A stretch of 40,372 nt of DNA from Lachnospiraceae bacterium. Lineage in GTDB: Bacteria > Bacillota > Clostridia > Lachnospirales > Lachnospiraceae. Position 1 is the first letter of the stretch; each line of letters opens with the position of its first letter. A program made the translations under genes and the position numbers. Positions 24,481 through 33,291 of the stretch are shown in pieces. The stretch spans positions 1-40,372 of the forward strand of contig JAAWBG010000015.1 of NCBI GenBank assembly GCA_022792535.1. The letters run 5' to 3'. The notes under the pieces were generated by a model that had not been told where the DNA came from, made no database searches, and saw only the letters and a list, made by a program, of their open reading frames with translations.

Positions 24481-25164
24481 TTAACAGAGCTTAAAACCAA
24501 TGCCGTATACGGTTTGGATATAGTCTTCCTCTGGATCTGCTTCTTTTAATTTTTTCCGCAGATTGCTGACATGGACATTGACCGTGTTGTTTTCCCCATA
24601 ATATCCGCCCTGCCAGATCAGTTCATAAAGGAGTTCTCTGGAATATACTTTTTCCGGCGTTTGTAAGAAGAGCAGAAGGATCTCGTATTCATGGGCGGTC
24701 AGAGAAAGCTCCATGTCGTTGACTACTGCTTTTCGGGAATCTGGGAAAAGTTGAAGATTTTTGTGAGACAGAACTTTTGGCGCCGCCGGGGCCTGCCCGG
24801 TTCGTCTAAGGGCGGCCTGGATGCGGGCGGTTACTTCTTCCGGTTCAAATGGTTTTGTTATGTAGTCGTCGGCCCCGGTTTTCAGCAGCGTTACTTTATC
24901 CTCCAGAGAACTTCGGGCAGAGAGGATCAGGACTGGAATATTGGATTGAAAAGTGCTGCGGATTTCTAAGAGCAATGCTTCCCCGGACAATCCGGGAAGC
25001 ATCAGATCTAACAGGATCAGATCCGGCGTCTCTCGTTCCAACAAAAGTTTTGCCTCAGTGCCGGAAAAGGCCTGCTGCACAAGATAACCGGCTGCTGTCA
25101 GAATTTTTTTCAATAATCGGCTGATGTCTGTCTCATCTTCCACAATCAATATTTTGTATTGCAT
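24481..25164 (-). CDS. OmpR-family response regulator
   Basis: A 227-residue two-domain regulator. The receiver domain (about 1-118) has the acidic pair ED at residues 9-10, phosphoacceptor Asp53 in LLDLMLPG, and Lys about 102 in TKPFEP. The winged-helix DNA-binding domain follows, with LTAHEYEILLLFLQTPEKVYSRELLYELIW and NTVNVHVSNLRKKL. I start it at the ATG at 25164, preceded by GGAGG; a second in-frame ATG four codons upstream would consume that ribosome-binding site. It is encoded apart from its presumed kinase, with the transporter between. Its likely target is the TCT-box promoter that begins directly after its own stop codon. Confidence 0.9.
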   Translation of the reverse strand: MQYKILIVEDETDISRLLKKILTAAGYLVQQAFSGTEAKLLLERETPDLILLDLMLPGLSGEALLLEIRSTFQSNIPVLILSARSSLEDKVTLLKTGADDYITKPFEPEEVTARIQAALRRTGQAPAAPKVLSHKNLQLFPDSRKAVVNDMELSLTAHEYEILLLFLQTPEKVYSRELLYELIWQGGYYGENNTVNVHVSNLRKKLKEADPEEDYIQTVYGIGFKLC

Positions 25165-25209
25165 AGCTGCCTCCATCTATTTTTATGAAAAAGAGTATTT
25201 TGATTAATG

Positions 25210-25244
25210 AGAAAAGGCCAGCGGGGGAGCCACTGACCTTTTCT
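25210..25244. repeat. 15-bp hairpin in the regulator leader
   Basis: Arms 25210-25224 and 25230-25244 pair throughout if two G-U pairs are allowed, with a five-base loop. Reading on the minus strand, the stem ends in CCTTTTCT, so it could attenuate transcription into the response regulator gene about 50 bases later. Confidence 0.5.
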
Positions 25245-25398
25245 ATGAGGGGAGTATAAATAATTAATAAGGGGTATAACTTATAAAAAGAATTTCTGAA
25301 GGTGAAATCCTTCTTACAAGTAGTACTATAGCACAGCTTGTCACAAAATGCAAGTAAAATTTGAAAAAAATTTTATTTTGTATGATTTGGAATAAAGG

Positions 25399-25427
25399 TT
25401 GAAAAACCATTGACACTGTGGTAAAAT
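25399..25427 (+). promoter_or_regulatory. Promoter of carAB
   Basis: TTGAAA (25399-25404), 17 bases, then TAAAAT (25422-25427) with TGG before it. The transcript would have a leader of roughly 140 bases. Confidence 0.65.
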
Positions 25428-25505
25428 TTTAACAATTTAGGCATACTTTAGTTAGGGAATGCCTGAAAGCAGAAAAATAGCAGAAAAGTGAATAGAAGAA
25501 ACAAG

Positions 25506-25543
25506 AAAAAAGACTGCAATGACGCAATTGACTCTTTTTTTTT
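25506..25543 (+). terminator. Possible attenuator in the carAB leader
   Basis: AAAAAAGA (25506-25513) pairs with TCTTTTTT (25533-25540), with CAAT/ATTG inside, ahead of a run of T to 25543 that lies about 30 bases before the start codon. The stem is AT-rich and imperfect, so attenuation is only a suggestion. Confidence 0.3.
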
Positions 25544-25575
25544 GCCAAAAATCAGACAGAAAGGGCGGTAAATAA

Positions 25576-26646
25576 ATGAAAGCATTTCTAATACTGGAAG
25601 ATGGAACCGTGTTGGAAGGAACAAGCATTGGAGCAGCCAGAGAAGTGATCAGTGAAATTGTCTTTAACACTTCCATGACCGGTTATCTGGAGGTTTTGAC
25701 AGACCCATCCTATGCAGGCCAGGCGGTAGTTATGACCTATCCTCTAATCGGAAATTATGGGATTACGCTGGATATGGAATCTGAGAGGCCCTGGGCTGCC
25801 GGATATATTGTTCGGGAATTGTCCAGAATGCCCAGCAATTTTCGCTGCAAGGGAACCATCCAGGATTTTTTAATCTCTCATGACATTCCGGGAATTGCAG
25901 GAATTGATACCAGAGCCCTGACGAAGATCCTGAGGGAAAAAGGAACCATGAACGGAATGATTACCACAGATGAGAATTATCAGATGGAAGAGATTCTTCC
26001 TCGGTTAAGAGCTTATACTACGGGAAATGTGGTGGATCAGGTAACTTGTAAAGAGATTTCTGTGTGGAAGGGAAAAGGCAAGAAAGTGGCTCTCTTAGAT
26101 CTGGGGGCTAAGAAAAACATTGCAAGATCCCTGAAGGAGCGGGGCTGTCAGGTAACGGTTTATCCGGCCCGCACTCTGGCAGAGAAAATATTGGCGGATC
26201 AGCCCGATGGGATTATGCTCAGCAATGGACCAGGAGATCCCAAGGAATGCCGGGAGATTATCCAGGAGATCAAAAAGCTTTATGATTCGGATAAGCCGAT
26301 TTTTGCCATCTGTCTGGGACATCAGCTGATGGCTCTGGCAAATGGGGCGGATACCCATAAGATGAAATACGGACACCGGGGAGGCAACCATCCGGTGAAG
26401 GATTTAGAGACAGGCAGGGTGTATATCTCTTCCCAGAATCACGGCTATGTGGTGGATACGGACAAGCTGGATGCTTCTGTGGCGGTTCCGGCCTTTGTCA
26501 ATGTAAATGACGGCACCAACGAAGGGCTGCGCTATAGCGGGAAAAATATTTTTACGGTGCAGTTTCACCCAGAGGCATGTCCGGGTCCCCAGGACAGCAG
26601 TTACTTGTTTGAACGGTTTATTGATATGATGGGAGGGAACCAGTAA
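25576..26646 (+). CDS. carA: Carbamoyl-phosphate synthase small (glutaminase) subunit
   Basis: A 356-residue protein with the CPSase small-chain N-terminal domain (LILEDGTVLEGTSIGA, EIVFNTSMTGYLEVLTDPSY) and a class I glutamine amidotransferase domain. The catalytic triad is Cys246 in CLGHQLMALAN, His331 and Glu333 in QFHPEACPGP. It supplies ammonia from glutamine to CarB for carbamoyl phosphate, a precursor of pyrimidines and arginine. The stop TAA and the carB ATG share one base (26646), so translation is coupled. No pyr genes lie nearby; regulation may use the leader. Confidence 0.97.
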   Translation: MKAFLILEDGTVLEGTSIGAAREVISEIVFNTSMTGYLEVLTDPSYAGQAVVMTYPLIGNYGITLDMESERPWAAGYIVRELSRMPSNFRCKGTIQDFLISHDIPGIAGIDTRALTKILREKGTMNGMITTDENYQMEEILPRLRAYTTGNVVDQVTCKEISVWKGKGKKVALLDLGAKKNIARSLKERGCQVTVYPARTLAEKILADQPDGIMLSNGPGDPKECREIIQEIKKLYDSDKPIFAICLGHQLMALANGADTHKMKYGHRGGNHPVKDLETGRVYISSQNHGYVVDTDKLDASVAVPAFVNVNDGTNEGLRYSGKNIFTVQFHPEACPGPQDSSYLFERFIDMMGGNQ

Positions 26647-29600
26647 TGCCAAAGAATCCAGAGATTAAAAAAGTACTTGTGATCGGTTCCGGTCCCATTG
26701 TGATCGGCCAGGCGGCGGAATTTGACTATGCAGGAACCCAGGCATGCCGCTCTCTGAAAGAAGAAGGAGTAGAGGTGGTCCTGGTAAATTCCAACCCGGC
26801 CACGATTATGACAGATAAAGAAATTGCAGATAAAGTCTATATTGAACCTTTGACTGTCAAGGTATTAGAGCAGATTATCCTGAAAGAAAAACCAGACAGC
26901 GTGCTGCCTACCTTAGGAGGCCAGGCTGGATTGAATCTGGGTATGGAACTGGCAGAATCTGGTTTTTTGGAAAACCATGGGGTAAAGCTGATTGGAACTA
27001 CTGCAGAGACGATTTTTAAGGCGGAGGACCGCCAGGCATTTAAAGATACCATGGAAAAGATCGGAGAGCCCTGCGCCCCGTCTCTGGTGGTGCATAATGT
27101 AGAAGATGGCATTGCATTTACCAATACCATCGGCTATCCGGTGGTACTCCGCCCAGCCTATACCCTGGGCGGCAGCGGCGGCGGGATTGCCCATAACGAG
27201 GCAGAATTGATGGAAATTCTCGCCAACGGACTGCGTTTGAGCCGGGTGGGAGAGGTATTGGTAGAGCGGTGCATTGCAGGCTGGAAAGAGATTGAATATG
27301 AAGTGATGCGGGATGCGGCGGGCAACTGTATCACGGTCTGCAATATGGAAAATATTGATCCGGTAGGCGTTCACACTGGAGATAGTATAGTGGCGGCTCC
27401 TTCTCAGACTTTGGGAGACAAAGAGTATCAGATGCTTCGAACTTCCGCATTGAATATTATTTCCGAACTGAACATCACCGGAGGCTGCAACGTGCAGTAC
27501 GCCCTGCATCCTGACAGCTTTGAATACTGTGTCATTGAGGTGAATCCCCGTGTCAGCAGATCTTCGGCCCTGGCAAGCAAGGCTACTGGTTATCCCATTG
27601 CAAAGGTGGCCGCAAAGATTGCCCTGGGCTATACCTTGGATGAGATCAAAAACGCTATTACAGGCAAGACGTACGCCAGCTTTGAGCCTATGTTAGACTA
27701 CTGTGTGGTGAAGATTCCAAGGCTGCCTTTCGATAAATTTATCACAGCCAAACGTTCTCTGACTACCCAGATGAAAGCCACCGGAGAGGTAATGAGTATC
27801 TGTACCAGTTTTGAAGGGGCCTTGATGAAAGCGATCCGCTCTTTAGAACAGCATGTGGACAGTATGAGAAGCTATGATTTTACCCATCTTTCCGTGGAAG
27901 AATTAAAGGAGCGGTTAGAAAAGGTAGACGATCGGAGAATCTGGGTGATTGCAGAAGCGCTGCGCAAAGGGATCTCCTATGAAGAGATTCATGAGATTAC
28001 CAGGATTGATCCTTGGTTTGTCGATAAAATTGCAATCTTGACTGAGATGGAGACCCGGCTGGAGACGGAACCTTTGACTGCAGAGTTGTTAAAAGAAGCA
28101 AAGCGCATAGAATTTCCAGATCATGTGATCGGAGAACTGACTGGAAAATCAGAACAGGAGATCCGGGATATGCGGTATGAAAATGGAATTACCGCTGCCT
28201 TTAAGATGGTAGACACCTGTGCGGCAGAATTTGCGGCCCAGACCCCCTATTACTATTCCTGTTTTGGCAGTGAAAATGAAGCCCAGGGGGCCGCAGACCG
28301 GAAAAAGGTTCTGGTGTTGGGTTCCGGTCCCATCCGTATCGGCCAGGGAATCGAATTCGATTACTGTTCCGTCCATTGTACCTGGGCATTTGCCAGAGAA
28401 GGGTATGAGACCATCATTGTCAATAACAATCCAGAAACAGTTTCTACGGATTTTGATATTGCAGATAAATTGTATTTTGAACCTTTGACCCCGGAGGATG
28501 TGGAAAATATTGTGCGCCTGGAACAGCCGGACGGAGCGGTGGTTCAGTTTGGCGGGCAGACTGCCATCAAGTTGACAGAAAGCCTCATGAAAATGGGAGT
28601 GCCTATTCTGGGCACCAAGGCAGAGGACGTGGACGCGGCGGAAGACCGGGAGCTTTTCGATCAGATTCTGGAACAGACCCAGATTCCAAGGGCTGCCGGG
28701 GGAACAGTATTTACAGCGGAAGAAGCAAAAGAGGTGGCCAATCGTCTGGGCTATCCGGTACTGGTGCGTCCCTCCTATGTGCTAGGCGGCCAGGGGATGC
28801 AGATTGCCTACAGCGATCAGGAAATCGAAGAATTTATAGAGATTATCAATCGGATTGCCCAGGATCATCCTATTTTGGTGGATAAATACCTTCAGGGAAA
28901 GGAGATCGAGGTGGATGCGGTCTGCGACGGCAGGGATATTTTGATTCCTGGTATTATGGAACACATTGAACGTACTGGCGTTCACTCTGGCGACAGCATT
29001 TCCGTTTATCCTGCCCCTACGATCAGTGGGGAAGTAAAGGAAAAGATTGTGGAGTATACCAGACGTTTGGCCAAGGCCCTTCATGTGGTGGGACTGATCA
29101 ACATTCAGTTTATTGCCATGGATCAGGAGGTGTATGTGATTGAGGTCAACCCCAGGTCTTCCAGAACTGTACCCTATATCAGTAAAGTAACAGGAATTCC
29201 CATTGTGGACCTGGCAGCCCAGGTGATTCTCGGAAATACTTTAGAAGGAATGGGATATCCCGCTGGACTGGCCCCGGAAGCAGAGTATGTGGCTGTCAAG
29301 ATGCCGGTATTTTCCTTTGAAAAACTCCGGGGCGCAGAGATCAGCCTGGGACCGGAGATGAAGTCTACAGGAGAATGTCTGGGAATCGGGAAAACCTTTG
29401 AGGAAGCCTTGTACAAAGCGTTTCTGGGAGCCGGCGTGACTCTTCCTAAATACAGACAGATGATTATGACGGTAAAGGATGCAGACAAGCCGGAATCTGT
29501 AGATGTGGCTAGGCGGTTTGAAGCTCTGGGCTATAAAATTTATGCTACCAGAAGTACTGCAAAGTATCTACAGGAACATGGAATCCATGCAAGACGGATC

Positions 29601-29855
29601 AATAAGATTTCTCAGGAATCCCCCAATGTAATGGACCTGATTCTGGGGCATAAGATTGACCTGGTCATTGACACCCCTACCCAGGGACGGGATAAGAGCA
29701 GGGATGGATTCCTGATCCGTCGAAATGCCATTGAGACAGGGGTGTACTGTATCACTGCCATGGACACGGCCAATGCGCTGGCAGAAAGCCTGGAACATGC
29801 CAGCATTGGAGAAGAATTGAATCTGATTGATATTGCCAAGGTGAAAAATATTTAA
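26646..29855 (+). CDS. carB: Carbamoyl-phosphate synthase large subunit
   Basis: A 1069-residue protein of standard length. It contains the duplicated ATP-grasp architecture: the first half begins VLVIGSGPIVIGQAAEFDYAG and the second VLVLGSGPIRIGQGIEFDY (about residue 555), each followed by a preATP-grasp and ATP-grasp domain (RPAYTLGGSGGG, RPSYVLGGQGM). The C-terminal 140 residues are the MGS-like allosteric domain that binds UMP or ornithine in relatives. Together with CarA it makes carbamoyl phosphate from bicarbonate, glutamine and ATP. It is the last gene of the carAB unit. Confidence 0.97.
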   Translation: MPKNPEIKKVLVIGSGPIVIGQAAEFDYAGTQACRSLKEEGVEVVLVNSNPATIMTDKEIADKVYIEPLTVKVLEQIILKEKPDSVLPTLGGQAGLNLGMELAESGFLENHGVKLIGTTAETIFKAEDRQAFKDTMEKIGEPCAPSLVVHNVEDGIAFTNTIGYPVVLRPAYTLGGSGGGIAHNEAELMEILANGLRLSRVGEVLVERCIAGWKEIEYEVMRDAAGNCITVCNMENIDPVGVHTGDSIVAAPSQTLGDKEYQMLRTSALNIISELNITGGCNVQYALHPDSFEYCVIEVNPRVSRSSALASKATGYPIAKVAAKIALGYTLDEIKNAITGKTYASFEPMLDYCVVKIPRLPFDKFITAKRSLTTQMKATGEVMSICTSFEGALMKAIRSLEQHVDSMRSYDFTHLSVEELKERLEKVDDRRIWVIAEALRKGISYEEIHEITRIDPWFVDKIAILTEMETRLETEPLTAELLKEAKRIEFPDHVIGELTGKSEQEIRDMRYENGITAAFKMVDTCAAEFAAQTPYYYSCFGSENEAQGAADRKKVLVLGSGPIRIGQGIEFDYCSVHCTWAFAREGYETIIVNNNPETVSTDFDIADKLYFEPLTPEDVENIVRLEQPDGAVVQFGGQTAIKLTESLMKMGVPILGTKAEDVDAAEDRELFDQILEQTQIPRAAGGTVFTAEEAKEVANRLGYPVLVRPSYVLGGQGMQIAYSDQEIEEFIEIINRIAQDHPILVDKYLQGKEIEVDAVCDGRDILIPGIMEHIERTGVHSGDSISVYPAPTISGEVKEKIVEYTRRLAKALHVVGLINIQFIAMDQEVYVIEVNPRSSRTVPYISKVTGIPIVDLAAQVILGNTLEGMGYPAGLAPEAEYVAVKMPVFSFEKLRGAEISLGPEMKSTGECLGIGKTFEEALYKAFLGAGVTLPKYRQMIMTVKDADKPESVDVARRFEALGYKIYATRSTAKYLQEHGIHARRINKISQESPNVMDLILGHKIDLVIDTPTQGRDKSRDGFLIRRNAIETGVYCITAMDTANALAESLEHASIGEELNLIDIAKVKNI

Positions 29856-29897
29856 AAGGTTTAGTACAACCAGGCTGGCCCGGCCTGAATAGAAAAA

Positions 29898-30368
29898 CTA
29901 TGGTTCTCTTGTAGTTCTGACAGGGTTTTTCTGACTTAAAGTACTGTTGTGATAATCAGAGGAATAAGTTACGTCTTCTCCAAGCCAGTCTGGCGCAGTA
30001 AAGGCAAGAGCTTCTTCCTCTGTGGGAAATTCCACCTCTGCCAGGATCAGGGGAGCTAATTCTCCCTCAAAAAGATCCAGTTCAATGGTCAGATGGTCGG
30101 AAAGTGGAATGAGATACCGCTTTTTTGAGATTAAAATGCCGTCTGCCTTAGGGCGGAGGTGGAAGTAGGCTTCCTTTGTTAAGGGCAGATTGTATTCCTC
30201 CCGGACCATAAGGCCCTTGGACTTGTAGGTGAGATAATAATCTTCATCCTGCCTGCGGATGCGCACCACAGGTTCTGTGGAGAGATAGCCTTGTTCGATC
30301 CGGTGAAAGGGATAAACATCTAAGTTTTCCGGCAGAGACCGGACTAAAAATTTACGTTCAATTTCCAT
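29898..30368 (-). CDS. CYTH-domain protein, probable inorganic triphosphatase
   Basis: A 156-residue protein of the CYTH superfamily. The N-terminal EIERKFLV is the family ExExK motif, which binds metal and triphosphate, and charged strands follow with RIRRQDEDYYLTYKSKG, ISKKRYLIPL and TIELDLFEGELAPLILAEVEFPTEEEA, typical of short triphosphate tunnel enzymes. Relatives hydrolyse tripolyphosphate or thiamine triphosphate; the substrate here is unknown. The gene stands alone on the minus strand, convergent with carAB, with a GC-rich hairpin (near 29869-29885) between them. Confidence 0.88.
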   Translation of the reverse strand: MEIERKFLVRSLPENLDVYPFHRIEQGYLSTEPVVRIRRQDEDYYLTYKSKGLMVREEYNLPLTKEAYFHLRPKADGILISKKRYLIPLSDHLTIELDLFEGELAPLILAEVEFPTEEEALAFTAPDWLGEDVTYSSDYHNSTLSQKNPVRTTREP

Positions 30369-30498
30369 AAAAATAAATCCTTTCTACAGGTGAGAAACCT
30401 GCTGTTGTGTTTGATTATAGCGTTGCAGGGAAAGATTTGTCAATGACGGGAAAGGTTTTGTAATTGCCTGATTCAGAAAACAGTAAAGGGAGAAAGAC

Positions 30499-31212
30499 AT
30501 GTTTAAGATAGCAATCTGTGATGATGAAGATATTCTCATCCATGAATTGAAAGGCAGTTTGGAGAGATATGCTTCTGAAACAGGCAGAGAGTTCTGCCTG
30601 TTTGTTTATCATGACGGCAGCGAATTGCTGGAAAAATATAATTCGGAATATGACTTGATTTTTATGGATATCAAGATGGAGCGGCTGAATGGATTAAAAA
30701 CTGCCCAGGAAATCCGCCGGATAGACAGCACCGTAGGACTTATTTTCTTAACTTCTTTGAAACAATATGTCTGGAAAGGGTATGAATACAGTGCAGTGAA
30801 TTACCTTTTAAAGCCTGTAAAATATGGAGTGCTGAAGATGGAGCTGGATCGCTATTTTTCCAATTATCAGGGAAAAGACGAGCCTTATCTCAGTTTTTCT
30901 AATGACAGCGGCAAACATAAAGTGCTGTATAAAAATCTGTGTTATGCTGAGACAGACAAGCGCAATGTGATGCTCCACTTTGAAGGACAGCAGCAGATTA
31001 TCTATAAAAATATGAAAGAGATTTCCGCCTTGCTCTGCACACAGCCTCAATTTGCACAGTGTCATCAGAGCTTTGTTGTGAATCTGTCTTATGTAAAAGG
31101 AGTGGAGGGACTGGAACTGCTGCTGACCACAGGAGAGTGCATTCCCATCAGCCAGCCTAGGCGGAAAGCATTTATGATGAAATTAACAGACTACTGGGGT
31201 GATATGTTGTGA
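30499..31212 (+). CDS. LytTR-family response regulator (AgrA/VirR-like)
   Basis: A 237-residue regulator with a receiver domain (acidic DDE at residues 8-10, phosphoacceptor Asp57 in FMDIKM, Lys in LLKPVKY at about 105) and a C-terminal LytTR DNA-binding domain (about 130-235; CYAETDKRNVMLHFEG, QCHQSFVVNLSYVKGVEG, PISQPRRKAF). LytTR proteins bind pairs of direct repeats about 21-22 bases apart. AAGGGAGAAAG precedes the ATG. The stop overlaps the kinase start (GTGA). A matching direct repeat occurs before the downstream ABC genes. Confidence 0.92.
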   Translation: MFKIAICDDEDILIHELKGSLERYASETGREFCLFVYHDGSELLEKYNSEYDLIFMDIKMERLNGLKTAQEIRRIDSTVGLIFLTSLKQYVWKGYEYSAVNYLLKPVKYGVLKMELDRYFSNYQGKDEPYLSFSNDSGKHKVLYKNLCYAETDKRNVMLHFEGQQQIIYKNMKEISALLCTQPQFAQCHQSFVVNLSYVKGVEGLELLLTTGECIPISQPRRKAFMMKLTDYWGDML

Positions 31213-32501
31213 TTTCCTGTTTGGACTTTCTTTCCTTTGTTTTGGAATGGATCTACGTCTTTGTGCTCTTTAAGATGATACATACCTTTTTGCCTTTGCG
31301 GAAAAATCTGCTTCTGCGCTGGGCAGCTTTTTTTGCAGGCGGCGGTTTATTTACAGTGATTATATATTCAAATGATCTTGCCGGCCTTTTGGGGGCCTTT
31401 TTGGGAATGCTTGGATATATGGCGGTCTTTCACCAGGGACACTGGGTAGAAAAAATAACGGCCATATTAGTTTTTTATCCAGCCTTTATCGCCGTCAATT
31501 ATCTTATGCAGGATGTAGGATCCAGATGTTTCTTTTTTGTGACAAATGCTCCTGGCGAGATGTCTGCTGGATGGACAAAGGAACAGCTGTTATTCAGTAC
31601 TCTTTTCCACATGCTGTCCTTGCTGCTTCGGCTTTTATTCTGGATCTTGGCGTGGCGGATTCTGGGAAAATATCTCCAGCAGATCACCTGGAATTTAAGT
31701 GTGAAAATGTGGCTGGTGATAGATGTTTTAATGTTGGCTCCTTTTGTGGCGATTTTTACAATGCTCTATTTTATGCCGGAAAATCCTCTGCTGGTCTATC
31801 CCATATGCGGGGCCTCTGTATTTTCCAGTTTTGGCTGTATGTACCTGGCTTCTTACATCTGCCTCTCTGTGCAGACAAGGTATCGTGTCCAGGAATTGGA
31901 GCTGAAACAGGCATACTATCAGGAGCGCATCAAGGAAGAAGAACGGGTGCGGGCTGTCTATCACGATATGAAAAATCACCTTCTTGTGCTGGAAGGGCAG
32001 ATCCAGTCTCAGGAAACTGCTGGGATGATCCAAAAGCTTCAGCAGGAAGTGGAATCTTATGAGGATTATGTAAATACAGGCAGTACGATTTTAGATATTA
32101 TTCTAAGAGAAAAGGCGGAAATTGCCAGGAAAAAGCAGATTGATCTTTCGGTGGCCGCTGACCTGAGAGGGGTGGATTTTATGGAACCTTTAGATATCAG
32201 CACCATTTTTGGAAACGGTCTTGACAACGCCATTGAAGCAAGTGAAAAATTAACGGAAGAACAGAGGGTGATTCTGGCAAAAGCAGGAAGAGTCCAGAAT
32301 TTCTTTTCTGTGTTGATTGAGAATAATTATGCGGAGGAAGCAAAGGACAGAAAAAAACGAACTGCAAAACAAGATGATTTTTTACATGGGTTTGGAATTC
32401 TTAATATGGAAAAAGCAGTGAAAAAATATCATGGGCAGTTGGTCGCCAAAGGCGAAAATGGAAAATTCACTTTGAAGATTTTGATTCCGATTTCACAGTG
32501 A
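31209..32501 (+). CDS. GHKL sensor histidine kinase (AgrC-like)
   Basis: A 430-residue kinase. Six or seven hydrophobic segments fill residues 1-215, and a short linker leads to the H-box (VRAVYHDMKNHL; His252) and a GHKL ATPase domain with NGLDNAIEAS and HGFGILNMEKAV. This layout is that of AgrC/ComD-type peptide-pheromone sensors, although no pheromone or AgrB-like gene is present, so the ligand may be an antimicrobial peptide or an unknown signal. The start is GTG overlapping the regulator stop. Confidence 0.9.
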   Translation: MISCLDFLSFVLEWIYVFVLFKMIHTFLPLRKNLLLRWAAFFAGGGLFTVIIYSNDLAGLLGAFLGMLGYMAVFHQGHWVEKITAILVFYPAFIAVNYLMQDVGSRCFFFVTNAPGEMSAGWTKEQLLFSTLFHMLSLLLRLLFWILAWRILGKYLQQITWNLSVKMWLVIDVLMLAPFVAIFTMLYFMPENPLLVYPICGASVFSSFGCMYLASYICLSVQTRYRVQELELKQAYYQERIKEEERVRAVYHDMKNHLLVLEGQIQSQETAGMIQKLQQEVESYEDYVNTGSTILDIILREKAEIARKKQIDLSVAADLRGVDFMEPLDISTIFGNGLDNAIEASEKLTEEQRVILAKAGRVQNFFSVLIENNYAEEAKDRKKRTAKQDDFLHGFGILNMEKAVKKYHGQLVAKGENGKFTLKILIPISQ

Positions 32502-32505
32502 GCCA

Positions 32506-32538
32506 TAGAATCTGCGTTTTGAATATTAGAATCTGCGT
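32506..32538 (+). promoter_or_regulatory. Direct repeat, probable LytTR-regulator binding site
   Basis: TAGAATCTGCGT occurs at 32506-32517 and again at 32527-32538, 21 bases apart from start to start, two turns of the helix. It stops seven bases before the -35 of the ABC promoter, the normal site for a LytTR activator. Confidence 0.7.
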
Positions 32539-32544
32539 CTGCTG

Positions 32545-32573
32545 TTGCAGGTTTTTTCAGATGATCTTATGAT
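32545..32573 (+). promoter_or_regulatory. Promoter of the MacB-like ABC genes
   Basis: TTGCAG (32545-32550), 17 bases, then TATGAT (32568-32573). The start codon of the ATPase follows 40 bases later. Confidence 0.7.
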
Positions 32574-32612
32574 TTGCATACAAATAGTATGGAAATTGGA
32601 GGAGGAATCGCT

Positions 32613-33278
32613 ATGACCATTTTACACGCATCTCATCTGAAAAAATATTATGGCAGGGAGGAAAGCCTTGTAAAGGCTTTAGATGATGTGAATGTGTCCC
32701 TGGAAGAAGGACAGTTTGCAGCTATTATCGGTACTTCCGGCAGCGGGAAATCTACGCTGCTGAATATGCTGGGAGGGTTGGACATTCCCACTTCCGGCGG
32801 CGTTCAGGTGGAAGACAAAAATCTGGAAAAGCTGACGGAAGAACAGCTTACGGTATTCCGACGCCAGCGCATTGGGTTTATCTTTCAGAATTATAATCTC
32901 ATCCCCTATCTCACGATCTATGAAAATATAGTACTGCCCATCCGGCTGGATGGAAAAACAGAAGATAAAAATTTTCTGAAAGAAATTGTGCATTTTCTGG
33001 AACTGGATGAAAAACTAAAGAATTATCCCAGTCATCTTTCCGGCGGCCAGCAGCAGCGTGTAGCCATTGCCCGTGCGCTGGTTTCAAAACCTGCCATTAT
33101 TTTGGCGGATGAACCCACTGGGAATTTGGACAGTCATACAAGTCAAAAGGTCATTGACCTTTTAAAAATGACAAGTGAAAAATTTCATCAGACCATCGTT
33201 ATGATTACCCACAATCCTGAAATAGCAGAGAAAGCAGATGTGAGAATCCGTATCGAAGATGGCAGGATTCAAGGATAG
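32613..33278 (+). CDS. ABC transporter ATP-binding protein, MacB/LolD type
   Basis: A 221-residue ATPase that forms exporters with FtsX-like permeases. Walker [10 protein letters not shown] is at about residues 39-47, the signature is [17 protein letters not shown], Walker B is [13 protein letters not shown], and the H-loop follows in [11 protein letters not shown]. The open frame extends to a TTG at 32574, but GGAGGAGGA precedes the ATG at 32613, and [14 protein letters not shown] is the normal family start, so I use that. It starts 13 bases upstream of the permease and probably exports or detoxifies a peptide under control of the two-component system. Confidence 0.92.
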   Translation: MTILHASHLKKYYGREESLVKALDDVNVSLEEGQFAAIIGTSGSGKSTLLNMLGGLDIPTSGGVQVEDKNLEKLTEEQLTVFRRQRIGFIFQNYNLIPYLTIYENIVLPIRLDGKTEDKNFLKEIVHFLELDEKLKNYPSHLSGGQQQRVAIARALVSKPAIILADEPTGNLDSHTSQKVIDLLKMTSEKFHQTIVMITHNPEIAEKADVRIRIEDGRIQG

Positions 33279-33291
33279 GGAGGTCAAAGTG

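Larger units (their letters stand above)
25177..25575. other. Intergenic region before carA, with hairpins and promoter
   Basis: No gene was found in this 399-base stretch between the divergent response regulator and carA. It holds a 15-bp hairpin (25210-25244), a small hairpin GAAGG/CCTTC (about 25298-25313), the carA promoter (25399-25427), a leader hairpin AGGCAT/ATGCCT (25439-25464) and a weak T-tract hairpin (25506-25543). Confidence 0.6.

Noticed and set aside
30499..32501. Complete agr quorum-sensing locus
   Set aside because: Kinase and regulator resemble AgrC and AgrA, but no AgrB protease or small precursor peptide frame lies next to them.
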